A stretch of 64,000 nt of DNA from an uncultured Spartobacteria bacterium (GTDB lineage Bacteria; Verrucomicrobiota; Verrucomicrobiia; Chthoniobacterales; JAATET01). Each line of letters begins with the position of its first letter. The first letter of the stretch is position 1. The notes under the pieces are model-generated. The model was not told the origin of the DNA. It saw only the letters and a program-made list of their open reading frames with translations, and ran no database searches. The translations under genes were made by a program, and so were the position numbers. Below, piece by piece: positions 1 to 8,212 of this stretch. The stretch is from assembly GCA_938011325.1 (NCBI GenBank), contig CALLUD010000021.1, positions 28,927 to 92,926 of the forward strand, written 5' to 3'.

Positions 1-99
1 CAGGCTCTTCTCCGGCTTGTCCTTGGTCACCTCCGCAAAGTCGGGGTGAATCTTGAAGCGGCTGGCCGGGGTAAGCGGTCTGTAAGTCTTGAGTCCCAT
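1..99 (-). CDS. rplB: 50S ribosomal protein L2, N-terminal fragment
   Basis: The first 33 codons of L2 lie here; the rest is beyond the window. The visible start reads MGLKTYRPLTPASRFK, typical of bacterial L2. L2 binds 23S rRNA and helps assemble the peptidyl transferase centre. The ATG at 99-97 lies 5 bp after the rplW stop, consistent with the S10 operon order. Confidence 0.93.
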   Translation of the reverse strand, partial: MGLKTYRPLTPASRFKIHPDFAEVTKDKPEKSL

Positions 100-104
100 G
101 GCGA

Positions 105-389
105 TTAGACAAGGTCGAGCTTCTCGCCCGCCTTCAGCGTGACGATGGCCTTTTTCCAATGCGGGCGGCGGCCGAAGTCGACACGGCGCTCCCGCTTCTT
201 CTTGCCCGCGTAGTTCGCGGTGTTCACGTCGACGACCGTCTTCTTGAACAACCGCTCGACCGCCTGCTTGATCTCAAGCTTGTTGGCCTTCGGGTTGACG
301 CGAAAGACGTATTTGCCGTGCAGCTCGGAGAGCAGCGTGGCCTTCTCCGTGAGGAGAACCGTCTGGATGGTGTCGAAAATCTGGCTCAT
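105..389 (-). CDS. rplW: 50S ribosomal protein L23
   Basis: This 94-residue protein matches L23 in length and in the segment VNPKANKLEIKQAVERLF, which forms part of the rRNA-binding fold. L23 sits at the exit of the peptide tunnel and docks trigger factor and SRP. Its ATG overlaps the rplD stop by four bases (ATGA), so translation is probably coupled to rplD. Start and length agree with the family. Confidence 0.95.
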   Translation of the reverse strand: MSQIFDTIQTVLLTEKATLLSELHGKYVFRVNPKANKLEIKQAVERLFKKTVVDVNTANYAGKKKRERRVDFGRRPHWKKAIVTLKAGEKLDLV

Positions 390-1003
390 TTCGAAAGCCT
401 TTCTGAGATTTGGCTGACCGCGTCGCGGGTCAGGATGATTTTGTCGAAAGCAAGAAGCTGCTCGGTGTTCACGTCCTTCGCCGTGGTGAGGAGCGAGGTC
501 TTCACGTTGCGGGCGGCCTTGTAGGTCGCCTCGTCAAACTGGCTGCCGACGATGAGCGTCTTGCGGGCGTCCTTCGCGGTCTTTCCAACGAGCTCGACGA
601 ACTGCTTCGTCTTCGGCTCCTTCACCGCAAAGCTGTCCACGAGAAGGACATCGCCGCCGAGGATGCGGGCGCTCAACGCCTTGCGGAACGCGAGCTTGCG
701 GACCTTCTTCGGCACGTCCTTCGAGTAATCGCGCGGCTTCGGCCCGTGGGCCACGCCACCGCCAACCCATACGGGCGACGAGAAGTAACCCGCGCGAGCG
801 CGGCCGGTGCCCTTCTGGCGCCAGGGCTTGCGGCCCGAGAGAGCAACATCTCCCTTGGTCTTCGTGCAGGCCGTGCCGCTGCGGCGGGCCGCCTGCAGCG
901 CAACCACCACGTCGTGAACGGCCTGGTTGCCCTTCGCTTCGTCGGTGATCAGCTCGATCTTGGCCTTCTGGGCCTCTTCAGAGGTAAAAACAGTCGCGCT
1001 CAT
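386..1003 (-). CDS. rplD: 50S ribosomal protein L4
   Basis: The 205-residue protein has the L4 signature around RRSGTACTKTKGDVALSGRK and GTGRARAG, the basic loop that enters the ribosome interior. L4 binds 23S rRNA and lines the nascent peptide tunnel. In enterobacteria it also represses the S10 operon; whether it does so here cannot be seen. It begins 3 bp after the rplC stop and overlaps rplW by 4 bp. Confidence 0.96.
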   Translation of the reverse strand: MSATVFTSEEAQKAKIELITDEAKGNQAVHDVVVALQAARRSGTACTKTKGDVALSGRKPWRQKGTGRARAGYFSSPVWVGGGVAHGPKPRDYSKDVPKKVRKLAFRKALSARILGGDVLLVDSFAVKEPKTKQFVELVGKTAKDARKTLIVGSQFDEATYKAARNVKTSLLTTAKDVNTEQLLAFDKIILTRDAVSQISERLSK

Positions 1004-1006
1004 CGC

Positions 1007-1654
1007 TTACTTCTTGGCAGCTTTGCGTTTCTTGGCCGGACGAACGACGACGTAGGTGCCGTTGGCGCCCGGGATCGCTCCGCTCACGAGGATGACGTTG
1101 TCCTCTTCGCGAACCTGAACGATCTTCAAATTCTGGACGGTGATGCGCTCGTCACCCATGTGACCAGGCATTCCCATGTTCTTCCACACGCGACCCGGGG
1201 TCGAGCGGTTGCCGATTGCACCGTTGCGGCGGTGCATCATCGAACCGTGCGAGGCGGGCTGGCCGTGCATGCCATGCTTTTTCATGACACCCTGGAAACC
1301 CTTGCCCTTGCTCCGGCCGATCACGTCGACGAACTGGCCAGCCTCGAAGGTCGTGACCGGAAGGTCGCCGTTCTCCGGCACGGTCTCGCCTTCGTCGAGG
1401 CGGAACTCACGGATGAACCTCTTCGCGCCGCTGCCCGACTTCTTGAAATGGCCGAGCTGGGCCTTGGTCACACGCTGCTCCTTCTGATCGTCAAAGCCGA
1501 CCTGAACGGCGTTGTAGCCGTCCTTGCCGTCCGCGGTCTTCACCTGCAGCACGCGATTGCCGCCGGCGGCGATCACCGTGACGGGGATGGCGACCCCGTT
1601 GTCGTCATAGACACGGGTCATGCCGATTTTCTTTCCAAGTAGTCCAATGCTCAT
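1007..1654 (-). CDS. rplC: 50S ribosomal protein L3
   Basis: The 215-residue protein opens with GLLGKKIGMTRVYDDNG and carries the conserved segment GHMGDERITVQNLKIV near the C-terminus, both diagnostic of L3. The C-terminus is rich in lysine. L3 is an early assembly protein whose internal loop reaches the peptidyl transferase centre. It lies 5 bp downstream of rpsJ in the same operon. Confidence 0.97.
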   Translation of the reverse strand: MSIGLLGKKIGMTRVYDDNGVAIPVTVIAAGGNRVLQVKTADGKDGYNAVQVGFDDQKEQRVTKAQLGHFKKSGSGAKRFIREFRLDEGETVPENGDLPVTTFEAGQFVDVIGRSKGKGFQGVMKKHGMHGQPASHGSMMHRRNGAIGNRSTPGRVWKNMGMPGHMGDERITVQNLKIVQVREEDNVILVSGAIPGANGTYVVVRPAKKRKAAKK

Positions 1655-1659
1655 GGCCG

Positions 1660-1971
1660 TCAGATCTTGATGGTGATGTCAACGCCAGCCGGGAGGTTGA
1701 GCTTGCGGAGCTCGTCCACGGTCTTCGCGGTCGGCTCGACAATGTCGAGCAGGCGCTTGTGCGTGCGGATTTCGAACTGGTCCATCGACTTCTTGTCGAC
1801 GTGCGGCGACCGGTTCACGGTGAATTTCTCGATGCGGGTCGGAAGCGGAATCGGACCAGTCACTTTGGATCCGGTGCGCTTGGCAGTCTCGACAATCTCG
1901 GCCGCCGAGGCGTCGAGAATGCGATAGTCAAACGCCTTGAGGCGGATGCGGATTTTTTGGCCGTTCGTCAT
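1660..1971 (-). CDS. rpsJ: 30S ribosomal protein S10
   Basis: The 103-residue protein matches S10 throughout (KIRIRLKAFDYRILD near the start, NRSPHVDKKSMDQFEIRTHK in the middle). S10 is part of the 30S head and also acts as the NusE elongation factor. It follows fusA by 12 bp. In many bacteria tuf lies between these two genes, but it is absent here. Confidence 0.97.
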   Translation of the reverse strand: MTNGQKIRIRLKAFDYRILDASAAEIVETAKRTGSKVTGPIPLPTRIEKFTVNRSPHVDKKSMDQFEIRTHKRLLDIVEPTAKTVDELRKLNLPAGVDITIKI

Positions 1972-1983
1972 AAGGGCAATCGG

Positions 1984-4155
1984 TTAGATTTTCTGTTCCA
2001 CAACCGCGTTGAGGACCTGCTGGGGGACCTGCTCGAAGTGGCTCGGCTCCATGGAATACGAGGAGCGGCCCTTGGAGAGGGAGCGGATCGCGGTGGCATA
2101 GCCGAACATTTCGGCCAGCGGCACTTCGGCGCTGATAGTGGTGAGGTTGTTCTTGGTTTCCAATCCGGAAATTCTTGCGCGGCGACGATTGAGGTCGCCC
2201 ATGATGTCGCCTTGGAATTCCTCCGGAGTGATGTTCTCGACCTTCATGATCGGCTCGAGAAGAATCGGCTGTGCCTTCTTGAGGGCATCCTTGAGGGCGA
2301 AAATCGCGGCCATCTTGAAGGCCATTTCGTTCGAATCGACATCGTGGTAGCTGCCGTCGACGATGTCGATGTGGACGTCGATAACCGGGTAGCCACCGAG
2401 CACGCCATTGAGGGTGGCCTCGTTGAGGCCCTTGATGACCGCCGGAATGTATTCCTTCGGAATCGTGCCGCCGACAATCTTGTTGTCGATCGTGATCCCC
2501 TTGCCACGCTCGTTTGGCTGAATCTTGATGATGACGTGGCCGTATTGACCGCGGCCGCCGGACTGCTTGACGAGTTTGCCCTCGCCATCGGCGGGAGCGA
2601 GGATCGTCTCCTTGTAGGCGATCTGCGGCTTGCCGGAGTTGGCTTCGACCTTGAACTCGCGGAGCATGCGGTCGCGGATGATCTCGAGGTGGAGCTCGCC
2701 CATTCCGGCGATGATCGTCTGACCGGTTTCCTCGTCGGTGAAGACGCGGAAGGTCGGGTCCTCCTCGGCGAGGCGCTGCAGCGCGTTGGCCATCTTTTCC
2801 TGGTCGAGCTTCGTCTTCGGCTCGATGGCCATGGAAATAACCGGGTCGGGAAACGACGGGGGCTCGAGGAGGATCGGGTGGCTTTCGTCGCAGAGCGTGT
2901 CGCCCGTGGTGATGTTCTTGAGCCCCACGATCGCGGCGATGTCGCCGGAATAACAAACGTCGATGTCTTCGCGCTTGTCGGCCTGAATCTGGATGAGGCG
3001 GCTGATGCGCTCGCGTTTGCCGGTGCGCGGGTTGTAAACGGTGTCGCCCTTCTGGAGCTTGCCGGAATAGACGCGGAAGAAGACGAGCTTGCCGACAAAC
3101 GGGTCGCTCCAGAGCTTGAACGCGAGCGAGCAGAACTTGGCGTTGTCGTCGGCCGCCGCGGTCATTTCCGAACCGTCGTCCGGGTTCTGGCCCTTGGCCG
3201 GCGGAATGTCGAGCGGGCTCGGGAGGTAATCCACGACCGCGTCGACGAGGTATTGCACGCCCTTGTTCTTGAACGCGGAACCGCCCGCAACCGGAACAAA
3301 CTTGTTCGCAATCGTCTGGCGACGGATGGCGGCCTTCAGATCCTGCTTGGTGATCTCCTTCTCCTCGAGGAAGAGCGTGGCAATCTCGTCGTCGAGATCG
3401 CACATCTGCTGGACGATGTCTTCGTAGGCCTTCCTGGCGATCTCCTTGTATTCGTCGGGAATCTCGACGACCTCGTAGGTCGATCCCCACTGGTCGCTGT
3501 CGGAGTAACGAACCGCCTTCTGGTTGAGCACGTCGATCTGGCCGACAAGGTTGTCCTCCTTGCCCCACGGGATGAGGATCGGCCACACATTCGCGCCGAG
3601 CTTCGTGCGCATGCTCTCGACGGCGGCATCGAAGTCCGCGCCAACGCGGTCCATCTTGTTGACGAAAGCGATGCGCGGCACACCGTATTTGGTGGCTTGA
3701 CGCCAGACGGTCTCGGACTGCGGCTGCACGCCCGCAACACCGCAGAACACGGCGATCGCGCCATCGAGCACGCGGAGCGAACGCTCCACCTCGGCCGTGA
3801 AGTCCACGTGTCCGGGAGTGTCGATGATGTTCACCCGCTGCTTGATGCCCTCGAAAATCTTGTAAACGCCCTCCTCCTTGCGCTGCACCCATGAACAGGT
3901 CGTGGCGGCGGAGGTGATCGTGATGCCACGCTCGCGCTCCTGCTCCATCCAGTCGGTGACCGTGGTGCCCTCGTGCACCTCACCGATCTTGTGGATCATG
4001 CCGGTGTAGAAAAGAATGCGCTCGGTGAGCGTCGTCTTGCCGGCGTCGATATGCGCACAGATTCCAATGTTGCGCGTGCGCTCAAGCGGAAACGCGCGAT
4101 TCGGCGAGTTGGGACTCGTCGTCGTGGCAGGTTTCTCCTGTAGCGTGGCGGACAT
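1984..4155 (-). CDS. fusA: Translation elongation factor G
   Basis: The 723-residue GTPase drives ribosomal translocation. The G1 loop AHIDAGKTT lies near residue 35, after an N-terminal extension of about 20 residues rich in Thr, Pro and Ser. GITITSAATT (switch region), DTPGHVDF (G3) and NKMD (G4) follow, and then the EF-G domains II to V. The length is close to the usual 690-710 residues. It lies between rpsG and rpsJ, as expected for the str operon. Confidence 0.98.
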   Translation of the reverse strand: MSATLQEKPATTTSPNSPNRAFPLERTRNIGICAHIDAGKTTLTERILFYTGMIHKIGEVHEGTTVTDWMEQERERGITITSAATTCSWVQRKEEGVYKIFEGIKQRVNIIDTPGHVDFTAEVERSLRVLDGAIAVFCGVAGVQPQSETVWRQATKYGVPRIAFVNKMDRVGADFDAAVESMRTKLGANVWPILIPWGKEDNLVGQIDVLNQKAVRYSDSDQWGSTYEVVEIPDEYKEIARKAYEDIVQQMCDLDDEIATLFLEEKEITKQDLKAAIRRQTIANKFVPVAGGSAFKNKGVQYLVDAVVDYLPSPLDIPPAKGQNPDDGSEMTAAADDNAKFCSLAFKLWSDPFVGKLVFFRVYSGKLQKGDTVYNPRTGKRERISRLIQIQADKREDIDVCYSGDIAAIVGLKNITTGDTLCDESHPILLEPPSFPDPVISMAIEPKTKLDQEKMANALQRLAEEDPTFRVFTDEETGQTIIAGMGELHLEIIRDRMLREFKVEANSGKPQIAYKETILAPADGEGKLVKQSGGRGQYGHVIIKIQPNERGKGITIDNKIVGGTIPKEYIPAVIKGLNEATLNGVLGGYPVIDVHIDIVDGSYHDVDSNEMAFKMAAIFALKDALKKAQPILLEPIMKVENITPEEFQGDIMGDLNRRRARISGLETKNNLTTISAEVPLAEMFGYATAIRSLSKGRSSYSMEPSHFEQVPQQVLNAVVEQKI

Positions 4156-4188
4156 TGGAATGAGAAAGAACAGGTGACTTCGCGCTTG

Positions 4189-4662
4189 TTACCAGCGGAA
4201 GTGGGCGAAGGCTCGGTTGGCCTGCGCCATTTTATGCATATCGTCTCGTTTCTTGATGGCGTTACCCTGACCGGCCGCGGCATCGCGCAGCTCATTGGCG
4301 AGCGCGTCCTTCATCGGGATGCCCTTTCGGCTGGCGGCAAATCCTACGATCCAGCGCATCGCAAGCGCGATCTGACGGTCCTGCGGGACCTCCATCGGCA
4401 CCTGGTAGGTGGCGCCACCGACACGGCGGGACTTCACCTCGAGGCGCGGACGCGCATTATCGATCGCCTTGTTGAGCGTCTCGAGCGGGTCAATCGTGTC
4501 GCTGCCCTCGCGAGACTTTTCGATCGCGGCGTAAACAATGCGCTCGGCAGTCGACTTCTTGCCGCGCTTCATGACGGTGTTGATCAAACGCGCAACGAGC
4601 GGACTCGCGTAGCGACTGTCGCGTTTGACTTCCTTGGTGATGACTCGACGTCTGCGGGACAT
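4189..4662 (-). CDS. rpsG: 30S ribosomal protein S7
   Basis: The 157-residue protein is full-length S7, with MSRRRRVITKEVKRD at the start and the conserved GGATYQVPMEV segment. S7 initiates assembly of the 30S head and contacts the E-site tRNA. It is 16 bp from rpsL and 33 bp from fusA, the str operon order. Confidence 0.97.
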   Translation of the reverse strand: MSRRRRVITKEVKRDSRYASPLVARLINTVMKRGKKSTAERIVYAAIEKSREGSDTIDPLETLNKAIDNARPRLEVKSRRVGGATYQVPMEVPQDRQIALAMRWIVGFAASRKGIPMKDALANELRDAAAGQGNAIKKRDDMHKMAQANRAFAHFRW

Positions 4663-4678
4663 TTTCGGAATTCCTTAA

Positions 4679-5083
4679 TTATTTCTTCTTCTTGCCGCCG
4701 GCCTCTTCACCCGGCTTCGGGCGCTTCGCACCGTATTTCGAGCGACTGCGGCGACGCCCGTCCACTCCGAGGCTGTCGAGCGATCCACGAACAATGTGGT
4801 AGCGCACGCCGGGAAGATCCTTCACGCGGCCTCCGCGGATGAGAACAATCGAGTGCTCCTGGAGATTGTGGCCCTCGCCCGGGATGTAGGCGATCACCTC
4901 ATGCCCATTCGTGAGACGCACCTTCGCGACTTTGCGGAGCGCCGAGTTCGGCTTCTTCGGGGTGCGGGTCATCACCTGCACGCAAACGCCGCGACGCTGC
5001 GGGCAATCCATGAGTGCCGGCGATTTCGACTTCACCGTCACTTTGCGGCGTCCCTTGCGGACCAGTTGGTTGATAGTAGGCAT
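4679..5083 (-). CDS. rpsL: 30S ribosomal protein S12
   Basis: S12 is the decoding-centre protein and the usual site of streptomycin resistance mutations. The start MPTINQLVRKGRR is the conserved N-terminus, so the ATG at 5083 is preferred over an in-frame ATG 17 codons upstream. A GGAG ribosome binding site lies just before it. The motif RTPKKPNSALRKVAKVRL contains the conserved lysine of the decoding loop. The C-terminus ends in a lysine run. It is the first gene of the operon (134 residues). Confidence 0.97.
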   Translation of the reverse strand: MPTINQLVRKGRRKVTVKSKSPALMDCPQRRGVCVQVMTRTPKKPNSALRKVAKVRLTNGHEVIAYIPGEGHNLQEHSIVLIRGGRVKDLPGVRYHIVRGSLDSLGVDGRRRSRSKYGAKRPKPGEEAGGKKKK

Positions 5084-5123
5084 GGTTTTTCTCCGAAAAA
5101 TTTCCGCGGAAAAATCCGGGGAC

Positions 5124-5149
5124 AAAAAAACCACACGACAGATGTGGTT
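5124..5149 (-). terminator. Attenuator-like intrinsic terminator in the rpsL leader
   Basis: On the minus strand a perfect 7-bp stem, AACCACA pairing with TGTGGTT around a 7-base loop, is followed directly by seven T residues. It ends about 40 bp before the rpsL ATG, between the likely promoter at 5183-5210 and the gene. It could terminate read-through from the heme operon or act as a transcription attenuator of the ribosomal operon; the sequence alone does not decide. Confidence 0.6.
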
Positions 5150-5182
5150 CTCTCGGTTCCCCGTCGTTGTGCGGGAACGGTT

Positions 5183-5210
5183 AGATTACCGAAATGACTC
5201 TTATGCGCAA
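5183..5210 (-). promoter_or_regulatory. Probable sigma-70 promoter of the str/S10 operon
   Basis: Read on the minus strand, TTGCGC and TAATCT are separated by 16 bases, about 100 bp upstream of the rpsL start. The expected transcript would begin near 5176 and run straight into the attenuator-like hairpin. The prediction is by eye only. Confidence 0.4.
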
Positions 5211-5345
5211 CAACATTTTTAGAAATTTTCGAGGCAGATTGAACGCCGTGACACGGGATGCGCAGAGCGCGGCGAAGCAGTGAATTTCTTTCCCGTCAAA
5301 GCCAGCAAATATCAGGCTCTCCCCGCCTTCGGCGTTCCGCATTTC

Positions 5346-6227
5346 TCAGCTCTTCCGCCCGTAGAAGCACGGGCAGCAGCCGTAGGTCTCCGCGAAAGCC
5401 TTGCTGAAATGGCTCAGACTCGAGTAGCCGACGGTCAACGCAGCCTCGGTGACGTTTGCCTTGCCGCTGCGCAACAACTCGGCGGCGCGCTCCATCCGCG
5501 ACTGACGCAGAAATGCCGAGATCGTGACACCGGTTTCCTGACGAAAAACGCGGCTCAGGTAAAACGGACTGCATCCGACCTTTTTGCCCAGCTCGGCGAG
5601 CGCGGGCGGATTCTCGAGATCCGCCGTCAAAATCTCCTTCACGCGCTGGATGCGCTCGCGGGTCACGCGCTTCGTGCGCTCGCAGAAGAGCTCCTGCTCG
5701 TCGTTGATGAACAGGGCGTGCGACACGACTTCGAGCGCCTTCGCATGATGCCAGCACGGCCAGGCCGCGGGCGATCCCGGCGGTTGGAGAAGCTCGTTGG
5801 CAATCTGCGACACCGGTTGCGGCATTTCATGCCGCTCGGAAATCACCTCGTCGCTGCGCCTGGGTTGCAGAAAATGACGGACGGGACGCCGGACCGCCGT
5901 CGTCCCGCGCGGAAACCACCGGTTCATCCAGTTGCGCCGCATCTCCAGCACGACAAACCGATGCGGATCTCGCCCGATGCGCTCGAGATGCTGCCGCCCG
6001 CGGCTTGCACTCGAGATCACCATGCTGCCGGGCGAAAGCTCATGCTCCTGCCCGTCGCCCGAGCGGAATTGCCCCCGCCCCGTCACATTCAAGCAGAGCA
6101 CGAGCGCATTCGAGTCGAACCAATGCCGGCCCTCCCCATCTTCCTGAGCATCCCAGCGCGTGATGCGAAACCCATCGCCTCGAAGGTCTCCAAACGGACC
6201 CCGGCCATCCAGCACTGCCTCGATCAT
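5346..6227 (-). CDS. AraC-family transcriptional regulator of the heme operon
   Basis: The C-terminal third (about residues 190-290) has the two helix-turn-helix motifs of AraC proteins, including CSPFYLSRVFRQETG and VGYSSLSHFSKAF. The N-terminal part is a probable cupin-like ligand-sensing domain. I chose the ATG at 6227 (293 residues) because GGAGG lies seven bases upstream; an ATG seven codons earlier has no ribosome binding site. It follows hmuV by 88 bp on the same strand, so it probably senses iron or heme status and controls this operon, as PchR-like regulators do. That role is inferred from position. Confidence 0.88.
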   Translation of the reverse strand: MIEAVLDGRGPFGDLRGDGFRITRWDAQEDGEGRHWFDSNALVLCLNVTGRGQFRSGDGQEHELSPGSMVISSASRGRQHLERIGRDPHRFVVLEMRRNWMNRWFPRGTTAVRRPVRHFLQPRRSDEVISERHEMPQPVSQIANELLQPPGSPAAWPCWHHAKALEVVSHALFINDEQELFCERTKRVTRERIQRVKEILTADLENPPALAELGKKVGCSPFYLSRVFRQETGVTISAFLRQSRMERAAELLRSGKANVTEAALTVGYSSLSHFSKAFAETYGCCPCFYGRKS

Positions 6228-6315
6228 TCTCCCGCCTCCGCGACTCATGGGCGGGATTCAAGTGCGACTGAGTCTCATTTTCAAGCGAAATGCGATACGA
6301 CCGCCAGCCGGGCTG

Positions 6316-7083
6316 CTAACTCGCGAAGAAAAACGTCGTGCCGCCGTGATCGACCGCCTCCACGCGAATCCCATAGGCAATCGACAACCATTCGGGCGTC
6401 ATCACCGCCTTCGCGTCGCCAAATCCGAGCACTCTTCCGTAGTGCATCAGCAGGACCTTGTCGGCGTAACGCGCACAAATGTTCAGGTCGTGCAACACGA
6501 TCACCGCACAACCTCCGGAATCCGCGAAGCGGCGCAACACACGCAGCACATCGTGCTGATGCCGCAGGTCGAGACTCGATGTCGGCTCGTCCAGCATCAA
6601 CGCCTTGCCCTTGCCGTCCAGCCCGATCTGCGCGAGCGCCCTCGCCAGATGCACGCGCTGCCGCTCACCTCCAGAGAGCGTCGTGTAATCGCGGTCCAAA
6701 GCCCCGGCGAGATCCACGGCTTCCAACGCGGCGATCGCAGCTTCTTCATCCGCGGTTCGTTCGTGGCTGTTCGCATGCGGGGCGCGACCCTGCAACACGA
6801 CTTCCGCGACGGTAAACGGAAAGCTCAGCGCGCTCGATTGCGGGACAACCGCCCGGCGCTTCGCCAGCTCGATCGGGGACCAATCCGTGAGCACCCGGCC
6901 GTCGAAGGTCACCTCGCCCTCCTCCGGCGTGAATTCCCCGCACAGCACACGCAGCAACGTGGACTTTCCGGCCCCGTTTGCACCGAGGATCGCCGTCACC
7001 TGACCCGGACGCGCCCGAAAATCGACGCCACCGAGGATGGGCCGTTCATTGCGCACGACCTTGATCTTCTTCCCCGCAATCAT
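6316..7083 (-). CDS. hmuV: Heme ABC transporter ATP-binding protein
   Basis: The 255-residue ATPase has Walker A GANGAGKST, the ABC signature LSGGERQRVHLARAL and Walker B ALMLDEPTSSLD. It should energise the FecCD-type permease encoded just upstream. The ATG at 7083 overlaps the permease stop by four bases (ATGA), which decides the start and points to coupled translation. Length and motifs match HmuV/FecE-type ATPases. Confidence 0.93.
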   Translation of the reverse strand: MIAGKKIKVVRNERPILGGVDFRARPGQVTAILGANGAGKSTLLRVLCGEFTPEEGEVTFDGRVLTDWSPIELAKRRAVVPQSSALSFPFTVAEVVLQGRAPHANSHERTADEEAAIAALEAVDLAGALDRDYTTLSGGERQRVHLARALAQIGLDGKGKALMLDEPTSSLDLRHQHDVLRVLRRFADSGGCAVIVLHDLNICARYADKVLLMHYGRVLGFGDAKAVMTPEWLSIAYGIRVEAVDHGGTTFFFAS

Positions 7084-8210
7084 GGTTGCCAGGCGGCCTT
7101 GGTTCGCAGCAACAGCCAGAGGAAGAACGGTGCGCCGAGCACCGCCGTGAGGATTCCGATCGGCAGTTCCGCCGGCGCGACCACGCAACGCGCGACCAGG
7201 TCGGCGGTGACCAACAACGCAGCGCCCAGCACCGCGGATGCCGGCAGCAAAAACCGATGGTCCGGACCGGCGGCAAGCCGGATGACATGGGGAACCATCA
7301 GGCCCACGAATCCGATCACGCCCGAAAATGCGACCGCCGCACCGACCATCAATGCGGTGAAAAGAATCACCAGCGTTTTCGTTCGCGCGATGTCGAATCC
7401 CAAATGCATCGCCTCGGCTTCGCCCAGCAAAAGCGCGTTCAGGGCTCGGCCGGTCAGCGGAATCAGCGTCAACCCCACAAGCACGCAGGGCGTGACGATC
7501 GCGACCTTCATCCATGTCGTCCCGCCGAGACTGCCGAGCAGCCAGAACGTCACGTCGCGGACCTGCTGATCGGTCGCGAAGAACGTGAGGAACGCGGTGA
7601 GCGCGCCAGCAAGCGCATTCACCGCCACGCCGGCGAGAAGCATCGTTGCGACGACCGGTTTTCCATCGTGCAGCGAGAGGCGGTAGATCACGACCGTCGC
7701 GACGAAGCTCCCGAGAAACGCTGAGATTGCAAGCAGGTAGGGCGCGATCGCCGGCGGAAAATGCGGAAAGACGCGATGCCCGAGGACAATCACACCCACC
7801 GCACCGAGCGCCGCGCCGGCGGAGATCCCGATCAATCCCGGATCGGCGAGCGGATTCCGAAAAAGCCCCTGCATGGCCGCGCCGGCCACCGCAAGCGACG
7901 CGCCAATCAACGCTCCCATCAACACACGTGGGAGGCGGATCTGCTCAACAACCAGTCGCGAGGATTCCGAAACGGCTGTCGCGGAAGAGCCGCCCGCCCA
8001 GTCCAGCAACAAAGCGCCAAACTCGCGCGCGTCGATTCGCACGGGCCCGATGGTCAATCCCGCCGCCATCGCGCCGAGCAGCAAGGCGACGAGCAGGGCC
8101 AGCTTCCACAGGCGCGAGCGGCGGCGTCGCCGCACGCGATCCCGCATCGACGCGACCGAGTCAGCCGTCGGCACCGACGACCAGCTCGAATCGCGAGCCT
8201 CGACCGGCAT
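7080..8210 (-). CDS. hmuU: Heme/iron ABC transporter permease, FecCD family
   Basis: The 376-residue membrane protein has about nine or ten hydrophobic segments and FecCD hallmarks such as RLPRVLMGALIGASLAVAGAAMQG and GFVGLMVPHVIRL (parts shown). The basic N-terminal stretch with several Arg residues precedes the first membrane segment. A later ATG at residue 22 is an alternative start. It lies 2 bp after hmuT and overlaps hmuV, forming a complete importer for heme across the inner membrane. Confidence 0.93.
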   Translation of the reverse strand: MPVEARDSSWSSVPTADSVASMRDRVRRRRRSRLWKLALLVALLLGAMAAGLTIGPVRIDAREFGALLLDWAGGSSATAVSESSRLVVEQIRLPRVLMGALIGASLAVAGAAMQGLFRNPLADPGLIGISAGAALGAVGVIVLGHRVFPHFPPAIAPYLLAISAFLGSFVATVVIYRLSLHDGKPVVATMLLAGVAVNALAGALTAFLTFFATDQQVRDVTFWLLGSLGGTTWMKVAIVTPCVLVGLTLIPLTGRALNALLLGEAEAMHLGFDIARTKTLVILFTALMVGAAVAFSGVIGFVGLMVPHVIRLAAGPDHRFLLPASAVLGAALLVTADLVARCVVAPAELPIGILTAVLGAPFFLWLLLRTKAAWQP

Positions 8211-8212
8211 TT

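Noticed and set aside
1759..3894. A 711-codon open frame on the plus strand opposite fusA
   Set aside because: It lies antisense to a clearly conserved EF-G gene, has no ribosome binding site and no recognisable protein family; long antisense frames are expected in GC-rich coding DNA.
5280..6815. A 511-codon plus-strand frame opposite the AraC and hmuV genes
   Set aside because: It is antisense to two clear genes, its composition is rich in Arg and Pro, and it has no family features.
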